Assembly (NCBI RefSeq): GCF_004770145.1
Contig: NZ_RQFW01000016.1
Coordinates: 1-64,000, forward strand
Length of the DNA stretch: 64,000 bases
From: Leptospira bourretii
GTDB lineage: Bacteria > Spirochaetota > Leptospiria > Leptospirales > Leptospiraceae
Reading direction: 5' to 3'
Shown: positions 8,476-18,177 of the stretch, in pieces
Position numbering within the stretch: position 1 is the first letter of the stretch
Layout: the number at the start of each line of letters is the position of its first letter
Notes under the pieces: model-generated
Databases searched by the model: none
Told to the model about the DNA's origin: nothing
What the model saw: the letters and a program-made list of their open reading frames with translations, nothing else
Made by a program: the position numbers and the translations under genes

Positions 8476-9276
8476 TTACTCCTTGGCGATTTCATTCAGT
8501 ATATCACATAATTCTTCTGGTTTGCTAAAAAAAGGAGAATGACTGGAATCAATTTGAAAAACCCGATCACAGGGAGAATCCTTTTGCATCTTCCTTTGGA
8601 GAAACAGTGTAACTGCTCTGTCTTGCAAACATTCGATGTAAATTTTCGGAATTTTACCATAACGTTCTTCAGTTAATTTCAATTTTTCAAATCCACCTAA
8701 GTTTGGTTCTGGTGTGAGTAAAACATTGGCTAACTCAGTGATCTCGAGTGGGCAATCATGATAAAGTGCATCATGGAAGATATGTTGGCTCAAACGATGA
8801 GTTCTGTATTTTTTTGGCAAAAAAAGATCTATCAATGTTTTTTTGTAACCAGTATAATCTTTAATCAATCGACTGGCTAGTTTTAAGGAAATTTTTGGAA
8901 TTGTGTTTTGAATCACTAAAGACTTCCGATCAAGGAGAGCATATTCCATCATTGACCTTCCGTTTGGAATTAAATAGGATGCGAGGTAAATTAATTTCTC
9001 AATTTTTTCCGGGATTTTCTCAGCAACTCTGGAAATGACAATTCCGTTTCGACTATGGGCAAGTAAAATCACTTTACCTTCGATAGCTTGGATCACCTCT
9101 ACCGTTTTGTTTACATAGTCACTAAGTGTTGCAAAATGTATTTTTTTTCTGTCTAGTCCATGCCCTGGCATATCAATGCTTATCGCTTGGTGTCCAAGTT
9201 GTTGTAATAACGGAACTATTTTATGCCAATTCCAAGCACCGTGGTAAGAACCATGTAGTAATATAAATGTTTTCAT
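8476..9276 (-). CDS. Alpha/beta hydrolase, plant-esterase (MES/HNL)-like
   Basis: 266 residues of the alpha/beta-hydrolase fold. The start FILLHGSYHGAWNWHKIVPLL gives the oxyanion HG motif and the HGAWxW signature shared with methylesterase/hydroxynitrile-lyase-type enzymes. The nucleophile elbow is AHSRNG (Ser near residue 95), unusual in having Ala in place of the usual first Gly. The catalytic His is in DSSHSPFFSKPEEL near the C-terminus and an Asp lies in the preceding CLQDRAV strand. It is cytoplasmic, with no signal peptide. Substrate, perhaps a small ester, is not predictable. Confidence 0.82.
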   Translation of the reverse strand: MKTFILLHGSYHGAWNWHKIVPLLQQLGHQAISIDMPGHGLDRKKIHFATLSDYVNKTVEVIQAIEGKVILLAHSRNGIVISRVAEKIPEKIEKLIYLASYLIPNGRSMMEYALLDRKSLVIQNTIPKISLKLASRLIKDYTGYKKTLIDLFLPKKYRTHRLSQHIFHDALYHDCPLEITELANVLLTPEPNLGGFEKLKLTEERYGKIPKIYIECLQDRAVTLFLQRKMQKDSPCDRVFQIDSSHSPFFSKPEELCDILNEIAKE

Positions 9277-9404
9277 CTCATCTCCAAAAATGGAATGAGA
9301 ATAGTTTAGGTTGAATTCAACGATTCGAAAACCCGATTCTTGCTATTTCTAAAAAAAAGTCTCGCATAGCTTAGGAAACTTACGTTTTATGAACCTGTTG
9401 GTCT

Positions 9405-10214
9405 ATGAAACGTATCACATTATTTTTATTTAGTTTGTTTGTCCTAACAAGTGCAGTCTTTTCAGAAAAACTGGAATTAAAATCCAATCATCCCAATGAA
9501 GTCACAGAAATTACAGTGGCAGTTGCTGCGAATTTTAAAAATCCGATGGAAGAAATTCGGACCTCATTTTTAAAACAAAACCCAAAATATAAGGTCACAA
9601 TCATTTGGGGTGCTTCAGGCCAACTCACAAGTCAAATTCGAAGTGGTGCACCCGTTGATTTATTTTTATCTGCTGATATGGATTTTCCAGAAGCATTGTA
9701 TAAAGAAGGTTTTAGCAAAAACCAACCCAAAGTTTATGCCATTGGAAAATTGATACTCATGTCAAAAATGGGAAAAAATAAATCGAATTCGATTCAAGAA
9801 CATTTGGTTAATGAGAATACCAAGTATATAGCAATCGCTAATCCAAAAACTGCACCGTATGGTAGGGCAGCGGTTGAATTACTGCATTATTATGGAATTT
9901 ACGAAAAGGTAAAGGATAAACTTGTGTTTGGTGAAAGTGTCACCCAAGTAAACCAATTTATATCCACAGGATCTGCCGATTTTGGTTTTACCTCACTTTC
10001 GACTGCTCTCTCTAAAGAGAATACAAACCAATTTTGGTTGAATGTTGATCCTTTCTCTTACACACCGATCCATCAAGGTGTAATCATCATAGAAATAAAT
10101 AAAAATCGATCAAAGGAAGAATTCAATTTATCCCACCAATTTTTCGAATACTTATTTTCTAAAGAAGTTCATCGTATACTCTCTGTATATGGTTACACTG
10201 CACCTCCAATATGA
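9405..10214 (+). CDS. modA: Molybdate ABC transporter substrate-binding protein ModA
   Basis: 269 residues with a signal peptide (cut near AVFS, residue 20) and no lipobox. Family marks are VAVAANFKNPMEEI at the start of the mature domain, IIWGASGQLTSQIRSGAPVDLFLSAD, and IAIANPKTAPYGRAAVELL. It would capture molybdate or tungstate in the periplasm and deliver it to ModBC. modB follows directly and modC 15 bp later. No ModE regulator is present nearby. Confidence 0.93.
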   Translation: MKRITLFLFSLFVLTSAVFSEKLELKSNHPNEVTEITVAVAANFKNPMEEIRTSFLKQNPKYKVTIIWGASGQLTSQIRSGAPVDLFLSADMDFPEALYKEGFSKNQPKVYAIGKLILMSKMGKNKSNSIQEHLVNENTKYIAIANPKTAPYGRAAVELLHYYGIYEKVKDKLVFGESVTQVNQFISTGSADFGFTSLSTALSKENTNQFWLNVDPFSYTPIHQGVIIIEINKNRSKEEFNLSHQFFEYLFSKEVHRILSVYGYTAPPI

Positions 10215-10265
10215 TTGTTGTATTTGTATTATTTTGCAAAAAAAATCTTATATTTCGAGAAAAAG

Positions 10266-10949
10266 ATGATTTTAGATTTTGATCCTCTTTGGTTGACATT
10301 AAAATTGGCACTACTCACAACTTTCGTTTTGAGTATCATCACTATACCCATTGCTTACTGGCTTACTTTTTCTTCATTTCGATTTCGTTTTGTAATAGAA
10401 ACAATTTTGAACTTACCTTTGGTATTACCGCCGACTGTACTTGGCTTTTATCTTCTCATTTTATTTAGTCCCAATCATTGGTTAGGCAGATGGATTGAGG
10501 ATGTATTCCATTTTCGAATTGCCTTTAGTTTTTTGGGAATTTTGATTGGATCCGTTTTGTTTAGTTTACCATTTATGTTACAAGCTTTCCAAGTTGGATT
10601 TTCGTCAGTATCTCGAATCTATATAGAAACTGCGATGGTTTTGGGAAAATCAAAGTGGACTATTTTGTTTAAGGTAATTCTTCCTAATTGTAAACCCGCA
10701 ATCCTTGTTGGTATGATCTTAACATTTGCACACACCATTGGCGAATTTGGCGTCGTTCTTCTTATTGGTGGAAGTATTCCAGGTAAAACAAAAGTAGCAT
10801 CCATTGCTATCTTTGAAGAAGTTGAGGCAATGAATTATCAATCTGCTCATATCTATTCAGCAATTTTGGTAGCTATATCAATGTTTGTTTTATTGGTAAT
10901 TTTTCGATATAAGAGAAGTTTAACAATGGCGTTGACTTCAAAAAAATAA
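10266..10949 (+). CDS. modB: Molybdate ABC transporter permease ModB
   Basis: 227 residues from the ATG at 10266, the usual ModB length; an upstream TTG at 10215, abutting modA, would add 17 atypical residues. Five to six membrane spans. The EAA-loop signature that contacts the ATPase is ETAMVLGKSKWTILFKVILP, and TIGEFGVVLLIGGSIPGKT is the conserved C-terminal ModB motif. It forms the channel of the modABC system. Confidence 0.92.
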   Translation: MILDFDPLWLTLKLALLTTFVLSIITIPIAYWLTFSSFRFRFVIETILNLPLVLPPTVLGFYLLILFSPNHWLGRWIEDVFHFRIAFSFLGILIGSVLFSLPFMLQAFQVGFSSVSRIYIETAMVLGKSKWTILFKVILPNCKPAILVGMILTFAHTIGEFGVVLLIGGSIPGKTKVASIAIFEEVEAMNYQSAHIYSAILVAISMFVLLVIFRYKRSLTMALTSKK

Positions 10950-10964
10950 TGCTTCGAGTTTAGA

Positions 10965-11813
10965 ATGATCAAAGTAAATATCCAAAAGAAGTTTTCTTCA
11001 AGAGATCAGAAAACTATTGAACTTAAGTTTGAATGTGAGATTCCATTACACCAATCAAACTCTCTTTTTGGTCCATCTGGTGCAGGTAAAACCACGTTTC
11101 TAAAAATGTTAACTGGATTAGTGAAGCCAGATCTAGGTTCTATTGTTGCTGATGGACAGGTTTGGTTTGATTCTGAAAAGAATATAAACTTACCAATCGT
11201 TTCTAGGTCAATTGGATATCTATTTCAAGAATCTTCATTATTTCCAAATATGAATGTTCGGGAAAACTTGGAATTTGCTTTTCAAAAGGGAAAAGAAGAT
11301 AAGAATTTCTTACAGAGGTTAATGACTACAGCCGAAATAGATAATCTTCTAAATCATAAAGTAGAAGGATTGTCCGGTGGTCAAAAACAGAGAGTTGCCC
11401 TCGTCAGGTCGCTTATCCAGAAACCTAAATTCCTTTTTTTAGATGAACCCTTTTCTTCTTTAGACCAAAGGATTCGAAGTCAACTTGTTTCACTTGTTGA
11501 ATCTTTACAAAAACAGTATCAAATGACAGCCATCCTGATTAGTCATGAAATTCCAGAGGTCATCAAACTTACTAAAAAAGTTTATATGATATCCAATGGG
11601 GAAATTGTTTCTAGTGGTGATCCGATTGACTGTTTTCGACAAAAACATCATGACTTATTGGAAGGGGAAGTGATTGGCAGGACATCGAAGGATGAAGTAG
11701 CAATTTGGTATCCCAATCCTTTTGTTGTTTTAAAAAGAAATGAGAAAGATCCAATATTGAAGATCAATGAATTTTGCCTTACACAAATAAAAATCAAAAA
11801 CAAAGGTGATTGA
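10965..11813 (+). CDS. modC: Molybdate ABC transporter ATP-binding protein ModC, short form
   Basis: 282 residues. Walker A GPSGAGKTT (near residue 37), Q-loop in YLFQESSLFPN, signature LSGGQKQR, Walker B FLFLDEP and switch His in ILISHE are all intact. At about 282 residues it is shorter than enterobacterial ModC (about 350): the tail after residue 225 (EGEVIGRTSKDEVAIWYPNP) holds at most half of the usual molybdate-binding TOBE/Mop region. It drives import through ModB. Confidence 0.92.
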   Translation: MIKVNIQKKFSSRDQKTIELKFECEIPLHQSNSLFGPSGAGKTTFLKMLTGLVKPDLGSIVADGQVWFDSEKNINLPIVSRSIGYLFQESSLFPNMNVRENLEFAFQKGKEDKNFLQRLMTTAEIDNLLNHKVEGLSGGQKQRVALVRSLIQKPKFLFLDEPFSSLDQRIRSQLVSLVESLQKQYQMTAILISHEIPEVIKLTKKVYMISNGEIVSSGDPIDCFRQKHHDLLEGEVIGRTSKDEVAIWYPNPFVVLKRNEKDPILKINEFCLTQIKIKNKGD

Positions 11814-11871
11814 ATTTTATTTCCTCCAAATCAATTTGAATTCATATAAAACTCAAGTAACTCATTACAAA

Positions 11872-11889
11872 ACCCCCTGAACAGGGGGT
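11872..11889. terminator. Hairpin after modC, possible terminator
   Basis: ACCCCCT and AGGGGGT pair perfectly around a GAAC loop. No T-run follows, so intrinsic termination is uncertain; it may act as an mRNA 3' stabiliser for modABC. Confidence 0.45.
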
Positions 11890-12002
11890 ATGATAAACTA
11901 AAATATTTATTCCCAACCTTATGAATTGAAACAAAGTCATCAGAATTCTTTGCAATCGTTATCAAATTTCGAAGAGCAATCGTAATTTAAACTGAGGATT
12001 TC

Positions 12003-15000
12003 ATGATTCCAATTCCTGATCTTTCGACAATCCCCTCTACAATCGAATATTTTTGGTACAAACTTCCTTGGGCGATACCAAACTTTTTTACGACCTTTGT
12101 CGGATTGACACTCACTTCACTAGGGATACTTGCCCTCAAAAGATCTGAAAATCGCAAACTTCTATTCAGTTTCGTTTGTTTTTCATTTTCATTTGCTTCA
12201 CTTGGATTTGTTTTATCATTACGTACGTTAATCCAAGACCAACCTACATTGTTATTTTGGAATCGTATTTGCTACTTTGGAGTAGTTTTATTATCCCCAG
12301 CTGCTGCTTTTCTAACGTACTATTTGACCAACCAAAAATATCGATATTTAATGATCTCCGGTTTTTTGGCTATGTTGACTCTTGCATTTGGATATTACGG
12401 ACTTTTCACTCATTATGATTTTACAGGTGGTTGGTTTATATATTCTTTTGGCAAATATCCGATTGCGGAACTTCCTCTTAAGATTTGGGGGGTTGTTTTA
12501 TTCATTAATTATATATTTGTATACACTCCTACCTCCATTCATTATTGGATGAAGCATCAAGTAGACTTTGAATCAAAGAAGATTATGTTCTTAGGTCTTC
12601 ATATATGTAGCTTTTTTTTGATTACCAATTTGTTGAGTTTGGTAGGATACCCAGTATTTCCGCTGAGTAGTTTCGCATTTCTTCCGTTATCAATTCTCGG
12701 ATATGGAATTTTTCGATCAGATTTTTTAAATCTAAATGATTTGTTATTCAAACAAAGGGGATTGTTTTACTTTCTATCGGGATTTATCACAACGATTTTA
12801 ATCATAATCGCATATTTAGTTTCTTTTTACCTTCATCCGAGTGAACAGATAACAGCATACACTCGACCTTATTTTTTGATTCCACTTCTCTCTAGTGTTG
12901 TGGTATTTGCTTTGGCCATTTATATCGCTGGAAGTAATCCTGATATTAAATTGAATATGTTGGCTTCCATATCATTTTTTTTAGCAGGTGCTTTTACTAT
13001 CGTAATGGTTACATTTAAATTTGATTTGCCATTAATTGTTCATAGAAGGTTAGAACAAATTTTTTATACATTGTTTGTATTCACTCCAGGCATCCATTTG
13101 CGTTTCTGTTATGCATTATTCGGTCAAAAGTCTCCGAAACTAATACGGTTTTTTGATTTTGGATCTTTGCTTTTGGCTTTTATCGTTTGGACTCCTTATT
13201 TTTTTAGTGGATTTTATGAATACTCCTTCGGTCGGATGTCTGCAGGTGGCCTTGGTCTGAATGCCTTTGGATTACTTGGTATGATAGGGATGGTATTTTT
13301 TTTTAAAGATTGGATCCAGATATGGAAAGAGACCCATAATCAAATGGCCAATCTTATTGTGCTTTCTTTGTTTTTCGGAGACTTCCTTATTTTCTTCAAT
13401 TTACCCGCAACAATGGGAATTCCGTTGTATTCAATTGGTGAATTACAATTTATCCCTGCACTTTTGATTTCAATTTTTATTATCAAACTAGGAGCCATTC
13501 CAACTTCAGGACAAGCGACTTTAATTGGAAATCGCGTTTCACTAATGATACTATTCTTTGTGCCGATATCAATGTCCTTTTATGTTTTAAACTTAATAGA
13601 TGTTTATCCATTAAGTATTGCAATTTATCACGCAATATTTGTAGCATCACCGGTTGCACTTGCTTTTTACCTTGTATCATTTGTATTTTTACGTTCTACC
13701 GCAGTAAAGTTAGATCAAACAATACTTGCACTGGCCAAAGAAAAAGTGAAAGCTGATAATGCTCTTATCCAATCTGAAGAAGCCAAAAAAGAAATTGAAG
13801 CCATCAATCATTTAACTAATTTAATCAATACTGAATCTGAATTGCCAAAAATCATTAGTGCCATTGCAGAATACGTGAATCAAAAATATGGGATTTTGGC
13901 TTCTTGGTTATTTTTATTAGATGAAAACCAAGAAGAAATCAAAAGTGTGCATGCTGAAACATTTGTTGATGCCTCTGATGAACAAAGAGCATTTGTAAAT
14001 AATTTAAGGATTCCTTTGAATGAATCAGGGGGAGTTGCTTATTTGGTATGGAAGCGGAAAAAAAGTATGATACTTCCGCAAGTCAAACGATTTGGATTCG
14101 AAATTGATAAACAAATCAGTGAAGGCGTTAAAGCTACTTCTTTTTTACATGTTCCTTTGGTTTTAAAAGGTGAAACCATTGGAATTATCATGTTCTCTAA
14201 TTTTATAGAGCGATTGGATTTAACAAAATCTCAAGCAAGATCCATTGAACATCTCTGTGCACAAGTTGCAGGTGTCATTCAGAGAGTTCACCTCCTAAGG
14301 CAAACGGAAAAGCAAAAGAAAGATATCCTAGCATTGAATGGATTTATCAAAGATATCAACGAAAAAATGGATATCCATTTGATCATGAAAAAGATACACA
14401 ACTATGTAAAAACGAATTTTGGAATTATGTACTATTCGTTGTTAGTTGCAGATGGTGAAAAAAAATACTTACGTTTTATAGAAATGGAGATCCCTGAGTA
14501 TGTTACGGAATTCCAGAAAAAAAGAATTTATGAAATGAGAGTGCCTTTGAAGGGCGCAGCAGGAGGCCACCAGATGACCCTGCGTAAGAAAAAGCCTATT
14601 TATATGTCGAAAGATCTGGAAAAGATAGAAAGATTGCTTTCAGAAGATGAAAAATGGGTGATTGATGTTTGTAAGATCACATCGTTTCTTTTTATCCCAA
14701 TGATTTTGAATGGAGAAGTTGTAGGGTTACTTGATTTATCAAATTCAGACAAATCGATGGACTTAACTGATGAGGATATTTCAAAACTCTCTATCTTAGG
14801 AGAACAATTAGCGGGCATTATATATGGTTCTGCTTTATTTCAAGAATTGGAGATTTCTAGAAATATTGCCGAAGAAGAGAGACGGAAAAACGAAAAACTT
14901 TTGCTCAATATTTTGCCTGTTGATATTGCCCAGGAGTTGAAGGAAAAAGGTGCCACAGAACCAATCTTATACGAAAATGTGAGTGTTATGTTTACTGACT

Positions 15001-15614
15001 TTAAAGGATTTACGCAAATCGCAGAAGTTTTATCGCCACAAGAACTGATTCGAGATTTGGATGCTTGTTTTGTTCAGTTCGATAAAATTACAGAAAGATA
15101 CAAACTAGAGAAACTGAAGACGATTGGGGATAGTTATATGTGTGCTGGAGGAATTCCAAAGCGTAACCAAACACATGCAATCGATTCTGTTCTTGCCGCC
15201 TTGGAAATCCAGGCATTTATGAATCTCATGAAACAAATCAAAGAGGATCAAGGATTGCCATTTTGGGAACTCAGATTAGGAATTCATTCAGGTCCCTTAG
15301 TTGCAGGTGTCATTGGAGAAAAAAAATTCGCCTATGATGTTTGGGGAGATACTGTGAACACTGCGTCTAGGATGGAATCTTCCGGGACTCCAGGAAAAAT
15401 CAATGTGAGTGGCGAAACATATGATATGATTAAAGATGTTTTTGAATGTGAATACAGAGGAAAAATTAATGCCAAAAACAAAGGAGAGGTGGAAATGTTC
15501 TACGTTCTAGGATTAAAAACGGAATTTTCCTTATCTGAAGACAAACGGACTCCTAATGAAAATTTTTGGAAGTACTACGAAACATTGGCAGGAACGAGAG
15601 AACATGTCGCATAA
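12003..15614 (+). CDS. Membrane adenylate cyclase with tandem GAF domains
   Basis: 1203 residues. Residues 1-570 contain many membrane spans, with two blocks like 7TM-type sensor regions. A coiled segment leads to two GAF domains (about 600-765 and 780-950). A helical linker (EISRNIAEEERRKNEKLLLNILP) then enters a class III cyclase domain (about 985-1175). Metal-binding Asp are in FTDFKGFT and TIGDSYM. Lys in LKTIGD and Asp in YDVWGD specify adenine, and N and R in VNTASRM are present, so cAMP synthesis is predicted. GAGGA six bases before ATG. The stop overlaps the next start by 11 nt, coupling it to the response regulator. Confidence 0.9.
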   Translation: MIPIPDLSTIPSTIEYFWYKLPWAIPNFFTTFVGLTLTSLGILALKRSENRKLLFSFVCFSFSFASLGFVLSLRTLIQDQPTLLFWNRICYFGVVLLSPAAAFLTYYLTNQKYRYLMISGFLAMLTLAFGYYGLFTHYDFTGGWFIYSFGKYPIAELPLKIWGVVLFINYIFVYTPTSIHYWMKHQVDFESKKIMFLGLHICSFFLITNLLSLVGYPVFPLSSFAFLPLSILGYGIFRSDFLNLNDLLFKQRGLFYFLSGFITTILIIIAYLVSFYLHPSEQITAYTRPYFLIPLLSSVVVFALAIYIAGSNPDIKLNMLASISFFLAGAFTIVMVTFKFDLPLIVHRRLEQIFYTLFVFTPGIHLRFCYALFGQKSPKLIRFFDFGSLLLAFIVWTPYFFSGFYEYSFGRMSAGGLGLNAFGLLGMIGMVFFFKDWIQIWKETHNQMANLIVLSLFFGDFLIFFNLPATMGIPLYSIGELQFIPALLISIFIIKLGAIPTSGQATLIGNRVSLMILFFVPISMSFYVLNLIDVYPLSIAIYHAIFVASPVALAFYLVSFVFLRSTAVKLDQTILALAKEKVKADNALIQSEEAKKEIEAINHLTNLINTESELPKIISAIAEYVNQKYGILASWLFLLDENQEEIKSVHAETFVDASDEQRAFVNNLRIPLNESGGVAYLVWKRKKSMILPQVKRFGFEIDKQISEGVKATSFLHVPLVLKGETIGIIMFSNFIERLDLTKSQARSIEHLCAQVAGVIQRVHLLRQTEKQKKDILALNGFIKDINEKMDIHLIMKKIHNYVKTNFGIMYYSLLVADGEKKYLRFIEMEIPEYVTEFQKKRIYEMRVPLKGAAGGHQMTLRKKKPIYMSKDLEKIERLLSEDEKWVIDVCKITSFLFIPMILNGEVVGLLDLSNSDKSMDLTDEDISKLSILGEQLAGIIYGSALFQELEISRNIAEEERRKNEKLLLNILPVDIAQELKEKGATEPILYENVSVMFTDFKGFTQIAEVLSPQELIRDLDACFVQFDKITERYKLEKLKTIGDSYMCAGGIPKRNQTHAIDSVLAALEIQAFMNLMKQIKEDQGLPFWELRLGIHSGPLVAGVIGEKKFAYDVWGDTVNTASRMESSGTPGKINVSGETYDMIKDVFECEYRGKINAKNKGEVEMFYVLGLKTEFSLSEDKRTPNENFWKYYETLAGTREHVA

Positions 15615-16263
15615 AAACGAAAGTATAAACGATTCTAATGCGATCAAAATTGGAATTTTAGAAAATGACAATTTCTTTCTGGAAGAGCTAAAAAACCGAA
15701 TTTCTGAATTGGACAATGTATCGGAGATTCTCTCATGGAAAACAGGAGAGATGCTTTTACGCGATCCTCAACATAAAAACATCGATATTCTATTTTTGGA
15801 TATCATGTTGCCTGGCATTAACGGAATTGAGGTGGTTAAAATTTTATCAGAAAAAAACGAAAACATAAAAGTAATTATGTTAACCAACATGAATTCCGAT
15901 GAGATGATTTTTAATTCGATTAAAAATGGAGCACTTGGTTACCTCTTAAAATCTGAGTTAGGACAAATAAAAAATATTGCTGATGTTTTATTAGGTGGTG
16001 GTGCTTATATTACACCAACCATTGCGCTAAGAGTATTTTCTAGCTTTAGGCGTCCTATCGATAAACCAAAAATATATTTAACAGATCGGGAAAAACAAAT
16101 TCTTGAATTATTAATCAAAGGAAAAACAATTCCTTTGGTCTCAAAGTTTTTGGACTTAAGTGAACATACTGTGCAGGGTTATGTAAAATCAATTTATCGA
16201 AAATTACAGGTCCATAATCGATCTGAATTAGCACTTAAAGTGCAAGAGTTTTCTATTTTATAA
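15604..16263 (+). CDS. NarL/FixJ-family response regulator
   Basis: 219 residues from the ATG at 15604, which overlaps the cyclase stop (ATGTCGCATAA). The receiver domain has phospho-acceptor D66 in ILFLDIMLPG, Thr in MLTNMN and Lys in YLLKSE. A LuxR-type helix-turn-helix follows (LTDREKQILELLIKGKT, then the LSEHTVQGYVKSIYRKL recognition helix). It is a transcription factor, and its partner is most likely the kinase encoded immediately downstream (TAATG overlap). Confidence 0.9.
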   Translation: MSHKNESINDSNAIKIGILENDNFFLEELKNRISELDNVSEILSWKTGEMLLRDPQHKNIDILFLDIMLPGINGIEVVKILSEKNENIKVIMLTNMNSDEMIFNSIKNGALGYLLKSELGQIKNIADVLLGGGAYITPTIALRVFSSFRRPIDKPKIYLTDREKQILELLIKGKTIPLVSKFLDLSEHTVQGYVKSIYRKLQVHNRSELALKVQEFSIL

Positions 16264-18149
16264 TGAAATGTATTGGAAAGATTTTTATATTTTTGATTAT
16301 TACAACAATTCCGGTAAATTGTTACCAAAGATTAGCGGAAAAATACCAAAATTACGCTTACATAGATTTATCTGAAACCAATTGGGAAACTGCTCTTCCG
16401 ATTAATTTATCATCTGGTTGGGAGTTTTATTGGAACCAGCTTTTGGATCCAAAGGATTTCCTGAATAATTCTACTTTTGGCGATGTGCCAGTAGTAGAAT
16501 TCCGGCCTTGGACGAATCTAAGTTTTCCCGATCGGAAGTTTCCAGCAAAAGGTTATGCTACCTATCATAAAAAAATAAAGGTTCAAAAGAGTTTTAAGGT
16601 AAAACAGTTCTCAATTTATTTTATGCATTTGTTTTCTTCTTCTAAGGTTTACATCAATGGTGAACTGATTCAGGAAAAAGGAAAAGTTTCGGCGCAACTT
16701 TCTGAAATTATACCTGATAGAACAAATTCAACTATTGAGTTTCTAACAGATCAATTGGATTTAGATATTGTGATACAAATTGCCAATCAAGACTTTTATC
16801 AGGGTGGTCCAAGAGGTGAGTTTTTGATTGCTTCTCCTTCACGAATGCATTTGTATAAAAGTAAAAATCTTATCGTTGAAATTTTTGTCTTTGGGCTTAT
16901 ATTTGGATCGGTCTTATATCATTTGTCATTTTATTTTATTAATCGTGAGCAGCGGGCATTTTTATATTTTTCAATCGTTTGTATTACCTTCCTAATAAGA
17001 ATCCCTTTTTTAAATAGTAAATCACACAGTTATTTTATTCCTATACAAAGTTTTGAAATTCAATCTATATGGCTGCATTATGTAAATATTTTTTCCTTTG
17101 TTTTTTCTATTTTATTTTTGAGCGAGTTGTTTAAATCGAAACAATACAAATACGTAAAAAATTTCTTTTATGTCGGTGCAATTTTGGCTTTGTATTTTCC
17201 TTTTGTTCCCAAAACGTTTCAATACTATTTGAATTTTCTTTATCTAGTTGTTTATTTGGTAATGTTTTTGGCGTTCTCTTGTTTTCTCCTTTATAAACAT
17301 AAAAAAGAGGCTCAAGGATTATATTCGATGGCAATTGCCCTATTCTCACTTGCATTGTTTTGTACTTTATCGATTTCACTTAACTTTTATGGCGTTCATG
17401 GAGGGTTATATTTAATTATTGGCTATTTGTTTTATGTAATTTTCCAAACGGTGTCTTTAAGTAAATTTTTTGCCTATGCGATTGAATCTAGAGCAAATAT
17501 AGAAATGGCCCTATACGAAGAATCGTTACATGCATTGTCAAAACAAAGGGCCGAAATGCAGTTGATGGTTCACGACCAATTGGGCGCAAATCTGACGGAT
17601 TTAAAAGTCTATTTGGAAAGAAAACTGGCCAATGTGAGTGATTCAGTGAAGTATACTTTTGATTTGGATCATATCTATGATCGAGTTGTTTCAATCATTC
17701 AGTCACTTCGGAACCAATTACTTTATATCGAAGATCAGAATTTAATTTTTGAAAACTTTGTCACTGGTTTGCATTTAACTTTGTTAAGAAGGTATTCCGA
17801 TGTGGGAAGAGAATTTGAGTTTTTACCTTCAAATGATTTTTTAAATTATTTCAGCGAAATAAAAATTATTGGTAAAAACCAAAGTTATTTTTTGAATATA
17901 TTTTATATGTTGTATGAAGTTTGTACGAATGATATCAAATACGGTAGAGGAGAATCTGTTTGGGAGTTAGATTATGAGAACGGTTCCTTTTGTATTGATC
18001 AAAGAAATTTATTGAACTTACCACTTGAAAAGCAAAAGAGTAATCTAGAGTTAAAAAGCATCAAACAACGATTATCGCAATTAAATGGGAAATTGGAGGT
18101 TCGGATTTTGGATGAAAGTTATAAGTTAAAAATTCAATTTCCTACTTGA
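16263..18149 (+). CDS. 7TM-DISM sensor histidine kinase with degenerate ATPase end
   Basis: 628 residues. A signal region ends in PVNC, a possible lipobox. Residues 35-190 form a 7TMR-DISM extracellular domain (LSSGWEFYWNQLLDP). Seven membrane spans lie between about 200 and 405. The dimerisation helix carries LMVHDQLGANLTDLK, a HisKA_3-like phospho-His. The ATPase domain keeps an N-box (YEVCTNDIKYG) but lacks recognisable G1/G2 glycine boxes. It may be a weak kinase or a phosphatase/binder of the regulator encoded just upstream. It overlaps that gene by one base. Confidence 0.82.
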   Translation: MKCIGKIFIFLIITTIPVNCYQRLAEKYQNYAYIDLSETNWETALPINLSSGWEFYWNQLLDPKDFLNNSTFGDVPVVEFRPWTNLSFPDRKFPAKGYATYHKKIKVQKSFKVKQFSIYFMHLFSSSKVYINGELIQEKGKVSAQLSEIIPDRTNSTIEFLTDQLDLDIVIQIANQDFYQGGPRGEFLIASPSRMHLYKSKNLIVEIFVFGLIFGSVLYHLSFYFINREQRAFLYFSIVCITFLIRIPFLNSKSHSYFIPIQSFEIQSIWLHYVNIFSFVFSILFLSELFKSKQYKYVKNFFYVGAILALYFPFVPKTFQYYLNFLYLVVYLVMFLAFSCFLLYKHKKEAQGLYSMAIALFSLALFCTLSISLNFYGVHGGLYLIIGYLFYVIFQTVSLSKFFAYAIESRANIEMALYEESLHALSKQRAEMQLMVHDQLGANLTDLKVYLERKLANVSDSVKYTFDLDHIYDRVVSIIQSLRNQLLYIEDQNLIFENFVTGLHLTLLRRYSDVGREFEFLPSNDFLNYFSEIKIIGKNQSYFLNIFYMLYEVCTNDIKYGRGESVWELDYENGSFCIDQRNLLNLPLEKQKSNLELKSIKQRLSQLNGKLEVRILDESYKLKIQFPT

Positions 18150-18177
18150 GTAATTTTTAAATAAACCGTTCCATTTA

